Positions 17,932 to 25,742 of a stretch of DNA of 64,000 bases are shown here, piece after piece (position 1 is the stretch's first letter; every line of letters starts with the position of its first letter). The notes below the pieces were generated by a model. That model did not search any database, was not told the origin of the DNA, and saw only the letters and a program-made list of their open reading frames with translations. The DNA is from Pseudomonadales bacterium (lineage in GTDB: Bacteria > Pseudomonadota > Gammaproteobacteria > Pseudomonadales > Azotimanducaceae). Position numbers and translations under genes: made by a program. Location: positions 62,001 through 126,000 of the forward strand of contig JAQXDL010000022.1 in assembly GCA_029251375.1 (NCBI GenBank), written 5' to 3'.

Positions 17932-19131
17932 TTACTGCTGCACGGGGGAACTGACTGGCTGAGATGTCGAGCGTGAGAATACAAATATCGACACCGCGAA
18001 CAAGGCAAGACTCGAGGCCGTTAAGTAAGATGCTGAATAACTAAAACCATCATGCACAAAACCCAAGACAAACGGGCCCGATGCAACGCCGATAACGCTG
18101 ATCGCATTTGATAGGGCAAATATGCGCGGATAATCTTTGTTGCCAAAAACCTCAGCCAACCACAGGGGATGCAGCATCAATAGGTTGCCCAGCGCAGCAC
18201 CAAAGCAACCTGCACCGAGCAACAACAATGCCGGACTATCGGCAACGCCGATGATACCTAAACCCAACCCCTGCAATAGCGCGCAGCCAATACTAAAACC
18301 CCGTATTGGCACATACATGACAATCCAGCCGCCGAGCAGTCGACCGGAAATGGAAGCCAGCGTTAAGACTTGAATCGCCAGAGCCGCTGTGCTGAGACCA
18401 AAGCTTGTTTCCGCACGATTGAATAGATGTGATATGCCGCCAACCTGCGCGCCCATGCAAAACACAAACGCGACGCTAACCATCCAGAAGAAGCGGCTTT
18501 GTAGTGCGTCTTTATAAGTCCATCCCGCTAGAGTCAGTTTCGCATGCAGTGAGTCTGACGCCATCGTCGGCGGATTACGAATAATTAATAACACCACGGG
18601 CAGGGTAAAGAAAAAGAACGCTGCGCCGAACCATTGCATCGATTGCGCGTAACCGTAAATATCGATTATCCAAGCTGATAAGGGTGTGATGACAATGCCG
18701 CCAAAAGAAAGACCGGTGGAGGTAAGTGATAGAGCAATCGAGCGGTTAGCGCCAGGGAACCAGCGCGTAATTAATGTGGTTGAGACGACAATGGAAACAG
18801 CGCAATTACCTAAACCGAATAGCGCAAACCAAAAGTAGATTTCACCTAACGACTCTACTTGGCTGGCCATGGCAAGCGATGCGCCACCAACAAATGCGCC
18901 GCCAATCATTAACACACGAATCGACACCACATTGATCAATCGCGCGATGACGATACCACCGACGCCGCCAATCAAGAAAAAGAGCGTTATCGCAAAGGAA
19001 ACCGCAGAAACAGGAAAGCCGGTATCGCGCACCAGCACGTTTAGGTAAACGGACAGATTATAGAACCCAAAGCCTGAAGAAACGGTGAGAACACCAAACA
19101 TGCCTATGACAATCCACCAGCCGTAATACAT
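17932..19131 (-). CDS. MFS transporter, oxalate:formate-antiporter / MCT-like
   Basis: A 399-aa major facilitator with twelve hydrophobic segments. The start 'MYYGWWIVIGMFGVLTVSSGFGFYNLSVYLNVL' is typical of the MCT/OFA-like group, which moves monocarboxylates. Other marks are 'VIARLINVVSIRVLMIGG' at the motif-A position, 'LITRWFPGANRSIALSLTSTGLSFGG' (TM4-5) and 'GRLLGGWIVMYV' in the C-half. The substrate is not known. It converges with the DUF3604 gene, 20 bases away, and is divergent from the selenoprotein candidate. Confidence 0.85.
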   Translation of the reverse strand: MYYGWWIVIGMFGVLTVSSGFGFYNLSVYLNVLVRDTGFPVSAVSFAITLFFLIGGVGGIVIARLINVVSIRVLMIGGAFVGGASLAMASQVESLGEIYFWFALFGLGNCAVSIVVSTTLITRWFPGANRSIALSLTSTGLSFGGIVITPLSAWIIDIYGYAQSMQWFGAAFFFFTLPVVLLIIRNPPTMASDSLHAKLTLAGWTYKDALQSRFFWMVSVAFVFCMGAQVGGISHLFNRAETSFGLSTAALAIQVLTLASISGRLLGGWIVMYVPIRGFSIGCALLQGLGLGIIGVADSPALLLLGAGCFGAALGNLLMLHPLWLAEVFGNKDYPRIFALSNAISVIGVASGPFVLGFVHDGFSYSASYLTASSLALFAVSIFVFSRSTSQPVSSPVQQ

Positions 19132-19284
19132 TTAGAAAACTAATCCATATTTGCGAGGCAAGCATCTAGACACAGATTCTTATCGGTAGCAATGTTGTTT
19201 CCGCAGAGTATGAATTCTGTGGTTAAGCTTGCTAGTATCTAGGAGTATCAGAAACGAAAAAATCTAATAAGAACCGGAGCACCT

Positions 19285-19824
19285 ATGTCCCGCATTAAAT
19301 TAAAGGAAGATCACGAACTCTCGCAAGCAACCCTACAAACCGTCAAAGCCATTGAAGCCGGCGGCGGCGACACATCAACCATGCGCGGCCTGGCGAATCG
19401 GCAAGACATGTTCGATGCTTACTTTAAGTTCTACATGCCCGCGCGCGAAGGTACCACCATTAGCGCTCAACTTATTGAGTTGGTGCGGCTGCGTATCGCT
19501 CGCCACAACGATTGTTTTACCTGACTAAACGCAAGGCTCCTGCAGGTGGCAGGACACGACCTAACAGAAGAAAAAATCCTTCAACTCGATTTGGACAAAC
19601 CCCTTTCCAACTTTTCGGATGAGGAGCAACTCGCTCTTGAATATGCCGATCTACTCGCGGCGGATCACCATAATATGGACGATGCTTTCTTTGATCGATT
19701 AAAGACGCACTACTCGGACGAGCAAGTTTTGGAGCTTGGCATGATGATTGGTCAGTTTATCGGCTTTGGTCGGTTGCTGGCAGTACTCGATTTAGAGTCC
19801 AAGTTCTGCCCCATCGAGCCTTAG
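19285..19824 (+). CDS. AhpD/carboxymuconolactone decarboxylase-family protein, probable selenoprotein (CxxU)
   Basis: A single frame of 180 codons with an in-frame TGA at 19522-19524 (codon 80) and a TAG stop at 19822. 'CCGGAGCACCT' before the ATG is a good ribosome-binding site. Before TGA the frame encodes the family segment 'AQLIELVRLRIARHNDCFT'; after it, without shift, 'LNARLLQVAGHDLTEEKI', 'FSDEEQLALEYADLL' and 'YSDEQVLELGMMIGQFIGFGRLL', which are the C-terminal half of the same fold. In AhpD-like proteins this site is the redox CxxC; here it reads Cys77-Phe-Thr-TGA, so selenocysteine would replace the second Cys (CxxU). A SECIS-like hairpin follows. Relatives are alkylhydroperoxidase-type enzymes. 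The alternative is a nonsense mutation from TGC, TGT or TGG. SelA/SelB/SelC are not in the window. Confidence 0.82.
19522..19554 (+). promoter_or_regulatory. Candidate bacterial SECIS element, with its UGA
   Basis: The UGA codon is followed after 13 bases by a perfect 6-bp stem, TCCTGC (19538-19543) / GCAGGA (19549-19554), with the 5-nt loop AGGTG. The top of the hairpin, TGC-AGGTG-GCA, closely resembles the E. coli fdhF SECIS apex, TGC-AGGTCT-GCA, including the G residues and U read by SelB. Spacing from UGA to the loop G is within the bacterial range. An outer AGG/CCT pairing may lengthen the helix. Confidence 0.75.
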
Positions 19825-20160
19825 TAAAATACCGGCCGTGCCGCAGCAATGCGGCAGGCAAGCTATCCAGACACCTGTCGACGCAGTCGTTGGCTCAATG
19901 ATGTCGAACACTCCCATCACCTCCTTAACTATTACGCATGCTACTACTTTTAGCAGCATGCTTACTAACACGTTTACTAACCCTCGCTAGACTATTCGTC
20001 GGACCTGTCATAGAACCTGTTAATCGGGCTCTTGTTGGAGGCCATTTAAGCGCTGCAATAAGAGCTCCAATAAGAGCTGTGCGACAATAAGCACAACGGC
20101 TATCCGATCAACCACGGTTCGTTGTAGTATTGCCTCTCAAATTATTAGAGTGCAGAACAC
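19825..20160. other. Gene-free stretch with two inverted repeats
   Basis: About 336 bases. GCATGCT (19936-19942) pairs with AGCATGC (19955-19961) over a 12-nt loop. A longer arm, GCTCTTGTTGGAG (20028-20040), pairs with CTCCAATAAGAGC (20065-20077) with one mismatch type (G-T) over a 24-nt loop. The second arm is part of a direct repeat of AATAAGAGCT. These could terminate the upstream transcript or control the GST gene. Confidence 0.5.
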
Positions 20161-20781
20161 ATGCTTAAGCTACACGGTTTCACCGGCAGTAATTATTTCA
20201 ATATGGTCAAGATGGCTCTTATCGAAAAAGGTATTGAATTCGAATTCGTTAAAATCATGCCAAGCCAGAAAGATGAGTTTCTTGCTAAAAGCCCTATGGG
20301 TAAGGTGCCTTGCCTCGAAACCGAGCAGGGTTTTATCAGCGAAACCGATGTGATCTTTGACTACCTTGAAGAGCTAGGCCAAGGTCCGTCTTTAATGCCA
20401 ACCGGTGCATTCGAACGTGCGAAGGTACGGGAGTTAATCAAAGAACTTGAACTGTACATCGAGCTACCTGCTAGAACATGTTTCGCAGAAGCGTTTTTTG
20501 GTGGCACCGTCAGCGAAGAAGTTAAAGAAAAGGCACGTGCGAACATTTTAAAAGGTGTTGAATGTATTCAGCGTAATGCTAGCTTCTCACCCTATATCGC
20601 CGGTGACAGCTTCACTTATGCTGACATTATGTTTATGTACACGGCGCCTTTGGCAGGTGCAGCGAGCAAGAAAGTGCTCGATCTTAATCTGGCAGAAGCC
20701 TTCCCAGAAGCAAAACCACTGTCGACTCTGATTGCAGAAAGAGATTCAGCCAAGCAAATTGCCGCTGATCAAAAAGGTTAG
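20161..20781 (+). CDS. Glutathione S-transferase family protein
   Basis: Cytosolic GST of 206 aa. The N-terminal thioredoxin-like domain (1-75) starts 'MLKLHGFTGSNYFNMVKMALIEKG', giving a Ser/Asn in the place that activates glutathione. The cis-Pro segment 'MGKVPCLETEQGFISETDVIFDYL' carries the glutathione-binding 'SET' near residue 61. The helical C-terminal domain includes 'YIAGDSFTYADIMFMYT', the N-capping Asp motif. The substrate is unknown. It lies on the same strand 336 bases after the AhpD-like gene; a shared role in peroxide or electrophile defence is possible but only inferred. Confidence 0.88.
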   Translation: MLKLHGFTGSNYFNMVKMALIEKGIEFEFVKIMPSQKDEFLAKSPMGKVPCLETEQGFISETDVIFDYLEELGQGPSLMPTGAFERAKVRELIKELELYIELPARTCFAEAFFGGTVSEEVKEKARANILKGVECIQRNASFSPYIAGDSFTYADIMFMYTAPLAGAASKKVLDLNLAEAFPEAKPLSTLIAERDSAKQIAADQKG

Positions 20782-20894
20782 TCACTCTAATTGTTTAGAC
20801 AAGGCAGTAGACTCTTGGTGATGTGTATCCCGACAAACATTGGCTTGATACACACCCACTAAGAGTCACGCCTCTCCCCACGGCTAGCGACGCT

Positions 20895-21767
20895 CTAGTC
20901 GCTAGCCTTCAATATTCTTAGATTACCATCGAGGTGCACATCCCTCTGCGGATAAGCGACGACAATGCCGGCTTTTTCAAACGCTTCCTCTAATGCAAAG
21001 CGGATGTCAGACCGTATCTGCCGGCCGTTACGCTCGCCGGCGCTGCTAACCCAAAAATACAGATCGAATATCAATGCGTTATCGCCAAAGTCTTCAAAGA
21101 TGACATCGCAGGCAGGCTCGTTCAATACCAACGCATGGGCTTGTGAAGTCTCTTGCATGATACTGCGGACTTTTTGCACGTCTGAGCCATACTGCACGCC
21201 GACCCTTACGATGCAGCGAAGCAGTTTATCTACCAATGTCCAGTTCACAACGGTTTCTTCAAGCAGCTTTGAGTTAGGCACAAGCATGTGCACACCATCA
21301 ACTCTTCGGATACGCGTCGAGCGCGTATTGATCTGTTCCACCGTGCCCGTGGTTGCACCCAGCTCTATGTAATCATTTATCCGAATGGGCCTTTCCCAAA
21401 TCAAAATCCAGCCACTGATAAAATTATTGATGATGTTCTGCGCGCCGAAGCCAACGCCGATTGCAACAGCGCCGGACACAAAGGCGAAAGCAGTGAGCGG
21501 AATTTCGAGCAGGTCTAGGGTCGTGATACCGATGATGATTAAGCCAAGAACATAAACCGCGCGCCGAATAATTTGAATGAGATCAGGACTGACTTCCCTT
21601 TTCTTTAAGGTGCTGGTCGTTTTACCGACAGCCCAACCCAGCATTAACAAACCAATTACAATAAATAGGGGAATGACGACCAGTTGACCGACAGTTAAAT
21701 TGAAATCGCCAAAGGAGACCAAGGTGGTTTCCAGAAAAGCATGTACATCATCCATCGTCATAGCCAT
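20895..21767 (-). CDS. Small-conductance mechanosensitive channel (MscS family)
   Basis: A 290-aa inner-membrane channel released by membrane tension. Three membrane helices lie in residues 25-125; the pore helix TM3 is 'FVSGAVAIGVGFGAQNIINNFISG', with the Ala/Gly packing pattern of MscS. The beta domain 'PIRINDYIELGATTGTVEQINTRSTRIRRVDGVHMLVPNS' follows, then the alpha/beta cytoplasmic vestibule to 'DVHLDGNLRIL'. Length matches the MscS core. It overlaps the ZntB/CorA-like gene by 10 bases, indicating an operon, possibly for osmotic and ion homeostasis. Confidence 0.93.
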   Translation of the reverse strand: MAMTMDDVHAFLETTLVSFGDFNLTVGQLVVIPLFIVIGLLMLGWAVGKTTSTLKKREVSPDLIQIIRRAVYVLGLIIIGITTLDLLEIPLTAFAFVSGAVAIGVGFGAQNIINNFISGWILIWERPIRINDYIELGATTGTVEQINTRSTRIRRVDGVHMLVPNSKLLEETVVNWTLVDKLLRCIVRVGVQYGSDVQKVRSIMQETSQAHALVLNEPACDVIFEDFGDNALIFDLYFWVSSAGERNGRQIRSDIRFALEEAFEKAGIVVAYPQRDVHLDGNLRILKASD

Positions 21768-22741
21768 CGTTTTATCATCAGAAGAACAAAAACCAGGCCT
21801 GTCACAGCCAACATGCCTACACTTACAATACCGAAGGCTTGGGGATTTTCAGTACCTGGCAATCCAGCCACGTTCATACCGAATAGGCCGCTAACAAAGG
21901 TAATAGGTAGAAAAATAACCGCAACAATCGACAACGCATACATACGAGAGTTTTGCTGTTCCATCATGCGATTCATTGTTTCCTCCTGCAGCACCAAGAG
22001 CCGCTCGCGCAGTAAATCCAAGTCCTCAATGTACCGAACAATACGGTCAGCTTGTTCCCGCAGCACATTAGCTTCGGCTATTTCCATAGACGTCGTGGCG
22101 TGGCGATAAAGGCTCTCTAGCGCATCGCGCTGAGGCGCAAGGAAACGGCGAACGCTGGCGACTTTGCGTCTATTGTTCGAAATCTCGCTTCTAATTTTGG
22201 CGTTTGGATCCGCTTCGACGAGCTCTTCAATACCTTCAAGCTGCTCTTCCAATTCATCAACAAAGGCGGAAATACGATCACCAATTTTTTCAACAATGCT
22301 AATCATGACATCGCGCACCGAGGTTGCGCCCATGCCTTGCTCCAGCTCTAGCTTAGTATCCTGTACAGAAAACAAACGGCGCTGACGTACCGTAATAATA
22401 CGATCAGCCTCAAGCCAGATCCGCAATGACACCATGTCTTCAGGGTCAGAGTGGGGATTAAGGTTTATCGCCCGCAGAACGATTAGTACGCCGGTTTTTG
22501 TGACAACAGTTCGAGGTCGGGTGTCTGACCGCACCAAAGTACTAACAACCCATTCATCGAGGCCACGGCTTTGCAGCCATTGCTCGGCAGAATCTATTGA
22601 GTAGTCAATATGAAGCCAATTCGCGTCAACCGTTTCAACCGTTTCAACCGTTTCAACAACCTCACGCGCCCCGCCTTCACCATCAAGGACCAGTCCGAAC
22701 ACATAACAGGGATCTTTTTGTATAGTCGTCATGCAGCGCAT
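21758..22741 (-). CDS. zntB: CorA-like transporter, ZntB type
   Basis: A 327-aa pentameric divalent-cation transporter of the CorA superfamily. The N-terminal cytoplasmic domain contains 'EWVVSTLVRSDTRPRTVV' and 'SLRIWLEADRIITVRQRRLFSVQD', typical of ZntB. A long stalk helix lies at about 170-260. TM1 ends with the signature 'SGLFGMNVAGLPG' (GMN), and TM2 is 'VSVGMLAVTGLVFVLLMIKRWL'. ZntB exports or imports Zn2+; CorA moves Mg2+. The ZntB assignment rests on N-domain resemblance. The ATG at 22741 or 22732 may be the start. Near residue 30 it has a VET-VET-VET repeat encoded by a 9-bp tandem repeat. Confidence 0.83.
   Translation of the reverse strand: MRCMTTIQKDPCYVFGLVLDGEGGAREVVETVETVETVDANWLHIDYSIDSAEQWLQSRGLDEWVVSTLVRSDTRPRTVVTKTGVLIVLRAINLNPHSDPEDMVSLRIWLEADRIITVRQRRLFSVQDTKLELEQGMGATSVRDVMISIVEKIGDRISAFVDELEEQLEGIEELVEADPNAKIRSEISNNRRKVASVRRFLAPQRDALESLYRHATTSMEIAEANVLREQADRIVRYIEDLDLLRERLLVLQEETMNRMMEQQNSRMYALSIVAVIFLPITFVSGLFGMNVAGLPGTENPQAFGIVSVGMLAVTGLVFVLLMIKRWL
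22631..22657. repeat. 9-bp tandem repeat inside the ZntB-like gene
   Basis: Three exact copies of cgtttcaac sit in frame and encode repeated Val-Glu-Thr on the minus strand. Copy changes would keep the frame, so this is a neutral length polymorphism candidate in a surface loop. Confidence 0.85.
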
Positions 22742-22864
22742 TATGTCTTTGAATGATGCTTTAACAAAGTGCTATTTAGACATTTTCATACCGATGGGAT
22801 TCACGGTTTATTGACGGACCTTCCAGCTTTAAACCTAGATTTAACTCAAGATCTAGTTCTCGCT

Positions 22865-23206
22865 CTAGCCAGAGCCCTGGCTCGCATCATCCCGTTTTTT
22901 AAACACAATGGGGCAGCCGTATGAACTCATGCAGGAAAAGCTAAAGTATTCCGCTGGGGTGCCTGGCGTGCGGGTCGCATTTTGGACCTCGCGCTGATGC
23001 CGGCACTTTGCGCTGGCTTCGCTATGAGAGAGAGTCGCCCAGCTCTTTTTCTCGTAGGTCATGCAGTAACCCATACAGCCGGTGAGCAGGGACATACATG
23101 ATAATAAAAGCAGCATCCTCGCAAGCACTTTAAAAGACACGCTTGGCAATACTTGTATCAATAATTGGGACAAGCTTTGGGGTAATACCTGCGACAATGA
23201 TTTCAT
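22865..23206 (-). CDS. Hypothetical lipoprotein
   Basis: A 113-aa protein of unknown function. GGAG lies 6 bases before the ATG. A long hydrophobic N-terminus ends in the lipobox 'LLTGC' (Cys44), followed by MGYCMTYEKKSWATL. The mature part is about 70 residues with several cysteines (GYC, AKCRH, SCMSSYGC) and a basic 'KKRDDA' tail. The ATG at about residue 31 would give a shorter signal peptide and is also possible. It lies upstream of the zntB-mscS pair on the same strand. No family is recognised. Confidence 0.55.
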   Translation of the reverse strand: MKSLSQVLPQSLSQLLIQVLPSVSFKVLARMLLLLSCMSLLTGCMGYCMTYEKKSWATLSHSEASAKCRHQREVQNATRTPGTPAEYFSFSCMSSYGCPIVFKKRDDASQGSG

Positions 23207-23278
23207 AACAATCTCCGCTGGGCTGATGTTAAAGACGTTTAAGTCAGTTGTGTCATTCTTGAACGTTAAAAATCAGTA

Positions 23279-23349
23279 ACAACTGAGTGAGAATTTAGTG
23301 ACAACTCAGTAACAACTCTGTGACAACTCTGTGACAATTCTGTGACAAC
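23279..23349. repeat. 11-bp degenerate tandem repeat, about 6.4 copies
   Basis: Units of 11 bases follow one another exactly from 23279: acaactgagtg, agaatttagtg, acaactcagta, acaactctgtg (twice), acaattctgtg and a partial acaac. The period equals about one helical turn, so copies face the same side of DNA, as in iteron-like protein-binding arrays. The array lies between the lipoprotein gene and a 63-aa minus-strand gene. Confidence 0.88.
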
Positions 23350-23414
23350 GCGCCTGCGATCCGGCTATAGGATTTTCAAATAGCCTTTCCGCCTATGCGT
23401 CCTTGTCGACGCGG

Positions 23415-23606
23415 CTAACACGCCACGAGGCTGGTAATGCTCTCGACATAACCCACGAGTTCATCACCCAAGTCCGCGTCTTCTTCCGCAGGGGGTTGAT
23501 AGCTGTGGGCCGCGCTGGCGAGCATATCGATCAGTTCGCCCATAAGTTCATCAGTCTCGGTGACTTGATGGGCTATTTGCGCCAAACAATATTCTAATTT
23601 GTTCAT
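23415..23606 (-). CDS. Small acidic hypothetical protein
   Basis: A 63-aa protein of unknown function. The start has an excellent Shine-Dalgarno, 'AAGGAGAACGAG', immediately before the ATG, which sets this strand apart from an overlapping plus-strand frame. The sequence is acidic and probably helical in its first half (NKLEYCLAQIAHQVTETDELMGELIDML), then has a Pro-Pro linker and the acidic 'AEEDADLGDEL'. It has no membrane segment. It is transcribed divergently from the WYL regulator and shares an intergenic region holding a 9-bp inverted repeat, so it may be that regulator's target. Confidence 0.65.
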   Translation of the reverse strand: MNKLEYCLAQIAHQVTETDELMGELIDMLASAAHSYQPPAEEDADLGDELVGYVESITSLVAC

Positions 23607-23690
23607 CTCGTTCTCCTTAACTTACGGTTTAATTATTTGCCGCTTAGTGTTGGCTTGTTTGCGTGATGTTCGATATTATAGTTGTCAGTT

Positions 23691-23719
23691 TATACATGTC
23701 AATTATGTGTACATGTATA
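23691..23719. promoter_or_regulatory. Candidate operator: perfect 9-bp inverted repeat
   Basis: TATACATGT (23691-23699) and ACATGTATA (23711-23719) are exact inverted repeats separated by 11 bases. The centre-to-centre spacing of about 20 bases suits a dimeric winged-helix protein. It lies 53 bases before the WYL regulator start and 85 bases before the divergent small gene, so autoregulation is the simplest reading. Confidence 0.6.
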
Positions 23720-23771
23720 TGTCGTGTAATCAAGCAGGTCAAACAATTTAATAAGCCTAGGAGCATCAACA

Positions 23772-24650
23772 ATGAAAGTTATTGACGGTAACAAAGCGTG
23801 GCAGACTCGCTGGGATTTATTACTACGCTATCGAACAATAGAAATAATTGCCCTGTGGGAAGGCAGACTGACGACCAACCATTTGTGTGACACTTTTGGT
23901 ATCGGTCGGCAACAGGCCTCGAAAGACATCAACGCATATAATAATGACTGCGCGCCCGGCAACCTGGAATACGACAAAACTCTTAAAGGGTACAAACCGT
24001 CAAAGACATTCAAGCCGGTGTATACCTCGGGTAATGCTGACGAGTACTTGCATCTACTGAACCGCAATGACGATCTGAGCCAAACATTCAGCTCACTACC
24101 CTTGAGTACCGCCAATACCGAAGTGATCAATGCGCCGGCGCGTAAGCTTGCACCTGCTCTGATACGCAATATCGTACAAGCCGCAAGGCAATGTCGACGC
24201 CTTGATGTGGACTATGTGTCACTGGTTAATCCGGACCGCGAAGGCCGCATCATCGTGCCGCACACCCTGGTGTTTACCGGTTTGCGTTGGCATGTGCGCG
24301 GCTGGTGTGAGAAGAACAGTGAATACCGAGATTTTGTGCTGAGTCGCTTCCGCGGTGTACCAGAGCTAATGGATTTATCAGGCCATACTGTTGCCGAAGA
24401 CCTGGATTGGCATACGGAGGTTGAGATTCGCCTCGTGCCAAACCCCGAATTGAACAAGGCACAACGCCGAGTCGTCGCTGAAGACTACGGCATGCTCGAT
24501 AGCAAGCTTGCGATGACTAGCCGCGGCCCCTTGGTCCAATATCTGTTACAGGAGTTGCGGGTTGAGCCTAATGCCAAAGATATGTCGGCTAGATCTCAAC
24601 CCATTGTTGTTTCTAATCGCAAAGAAATCTCACGCTGGCTGTTTACTTAA
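23772..24650 (+). CDS. WYL-domain transcriptional regulator, BrxR/CapW-like
   Basis: A 292-aa DNA-binding regulator. The N-terminal winged helix reads 'WDLLLRYRTIEIIALWEGRL' then 'TNHLCDTFGIGRQQASKDINAY', followed by 'APGNLEYDKTLKGYKPSKTFKP'. This architecture and wording match the BrxR/CapW group that represses phage-defence operons (BREX, CBASS). A WYL domain follows at about 125-205, with 'IVPHTLVFTGLRWHVRGWCEKNSEYRDFVLSRF' containing the ligand-contacting 'R-W-H-V-R-G-W' segment. The C-terminal WCX-like extension ends 'VVSNRKEISRWLF'. No defence genes are near, so it appears as an orphan next to a divergent 63-aa gene. 'AGGAGC' supports the start. Confidence 0.88.
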   Translation: MKVIDGNKAWQTRWDLLLRYRTIEIIALWEGRLTTNHLCDTFGIGRQQASKDINAYNNDCAPGNLEYDKTLKGYKPSKTFKPVYTSGNADEYLHLLNRNDDLSQTFSSLPLSTANTEVINAPARKLAPALIRNIVQAARQCRRLDVDYVSLVNPDREGRIIVPHTLVFTGLRWHVRGWCEKNSEYRDFVLSRFRGVPELMDLSGHTVAEDLDWHTEVEIRLVPNPELNKAQRRVVAEDYGMLDSKLAMTSRGPLVQYLLQELRVEPNAKDMSARSQPIVVSNRKEISRWLFT

Positions 24651-24775
24651 TCATCAAAGCAACAAGACCGCAATGAGTCAGTTAGTTACAACATCTGACT
24701 CATGCAATCAGTGAGCAAATAGTTCAAAATCCGACAATGTAAAGGCGACTAAATAAATTTAAGGAAACTCATCTC

Positions 24776-25738
24776 ATGAGCTCAAGTTCAGCCACGAAAG
24801 AAGACTTCGGTTATCGCACAACCGCCGCGCAAGCAGTTGCCGGTATCGATTTAACGGGCAAGCACGCCATTGTTACGGGAGGTTATTCTGGCATTGGTTT
24901 GGAAACAGTCAAAGCGCTGGCCGGCGCGGGCGCGTCCGTTACCCTGGCTTGTCGCGACTATGAACGAGCAGTTGAAACCGCGTCCTCAATCAATGCTGAA
25001 ATCGGTCGTGAGCAACTTGATGCACTAGAATTACCGCTCGATTCTCAGGCAGCTGTAAAAAAAGCCGCGGTAAATTATTTGTCGAGCCACGACACACTGG
25101 ATATTTTAATCAACAACGCCGCCGTCATGGCCTGTCCCTACAGCAAAACCGAGGACGGTTTTGAGCTACAGTTCGGCACCAATCATCTTGGCCATTTCAC
25201 TTTCTTTAATGGATTGCTACCGGCTCTGCTGAACGCTGATTATGCCCGGGTCGTTTGTTTAAGCTCAACCGGACACTTTTTAAGCCCTGTTGTGTTTGAC
25301 GATATTGGCTTTGAGCATCGTGATTACGATCCTTGGTCATCTTACGGTCAGGCAAAAACGGCTAACGCTTTGATGGCGGTTGGCATTCAGCAGCGGTATC
25401 AGGCCCAAGGGATTGAAGCCTTTGCCGTACATCCCGGCGGCATCATGACATCACTACAAAGGCACATGACAAAAGAAGATATCCAATCCAGAGGCTGGGT
25501 TGATGAGCAGGGCAACGTCAATGAGCTTTTCAAGACAACACAAGAAGGTGCGTCCACTTCAACTTGGGCCGCAACCAGCCAATATCTGCGCGGCAAAGGT
25601 GGCCAGTATCTTGAGGACTGCAGTGAAGCCGTCGTGCACGACACATTACCGGCATCCAGAAACGGTGTGATGTCCTACGCCGTCAGCAACGACAATGCGA
25701 ATACGCTTTGGGAATTGAGCGAAGCGCTAGTTAGTTAA
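24776..25738 (+). CDS. Short-chain dehydrogenase/reductase
   Basis: A 320-aa NAD(P)-dependent oxidoreductase of the retinol-dehydrogenase/WWOX-like SDR group. The Rossmann motif 'VTGGYSGIGLETVKAL' lies at about 38-53, with 'CRDYERA' after strand 2 (an Arg that favours NADP), 'INNAAVMACPY', 'NHLGHFTFFNGLL', the catalytic Ser in 'VVCLSSTGH' and 'YGQAKTANAL' with Tyr-x3-Lys. 'HPGGIMTSLQRHM' follows strand 6. It is longer than the classical 250 aa, as in this group. 'AAGGAAAC' precedes the ATG. The substrate is unknown. Confidence 0.9.
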   Translation: MSSSSATKEDFGYRTTAAQAVAGIDLTGKHAIVTGGYSGIGLETVKALAGAGASVTLACRDYERAVETASSINAEIGREQLDALELPLDSQAAVKKAAVNYLSSHDTLDILINNAAVMACPYSKTEDGFELQFGTNHLGHFTFFNGLLPALLNADYARVVCLSSTGHFLSPVVFDDIGFEHRDYDPWSSYGQAKTANALMAVGIQQRYQAQGIEAFAVHPGGIMTSLQRHMTKEDIQSRGWVDEQGNVNELFKTTQEGASTSTWAATSQYLRGKGGQYLEDCSEAVVHDTLPASRNGVMSYAVSNDNANTLWELSEALVS

Positions 25739-25742
25739 TTGA

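Noticed and set aside
19546-19824. Separate 92-aa gene starting at GTG 19546
   Set aside because: It is in the same frame as the upstream 79-codon piece and holds only the C-terminal half of one AhpD/CMD domain; it has no ribosome-binding site of its own.
23279-23349. CRISPR array
   Set aside because: The 11-bp units are contiguous without spacers, and no cas gene is present.
23403-23597. Plus-strand 64-aa frame overlapping the 63-aa gene
   Set aside because: The minus-strand frame has a strong Shine-Dalgarno and a protein-like acidic composition; the plus frame has neither.
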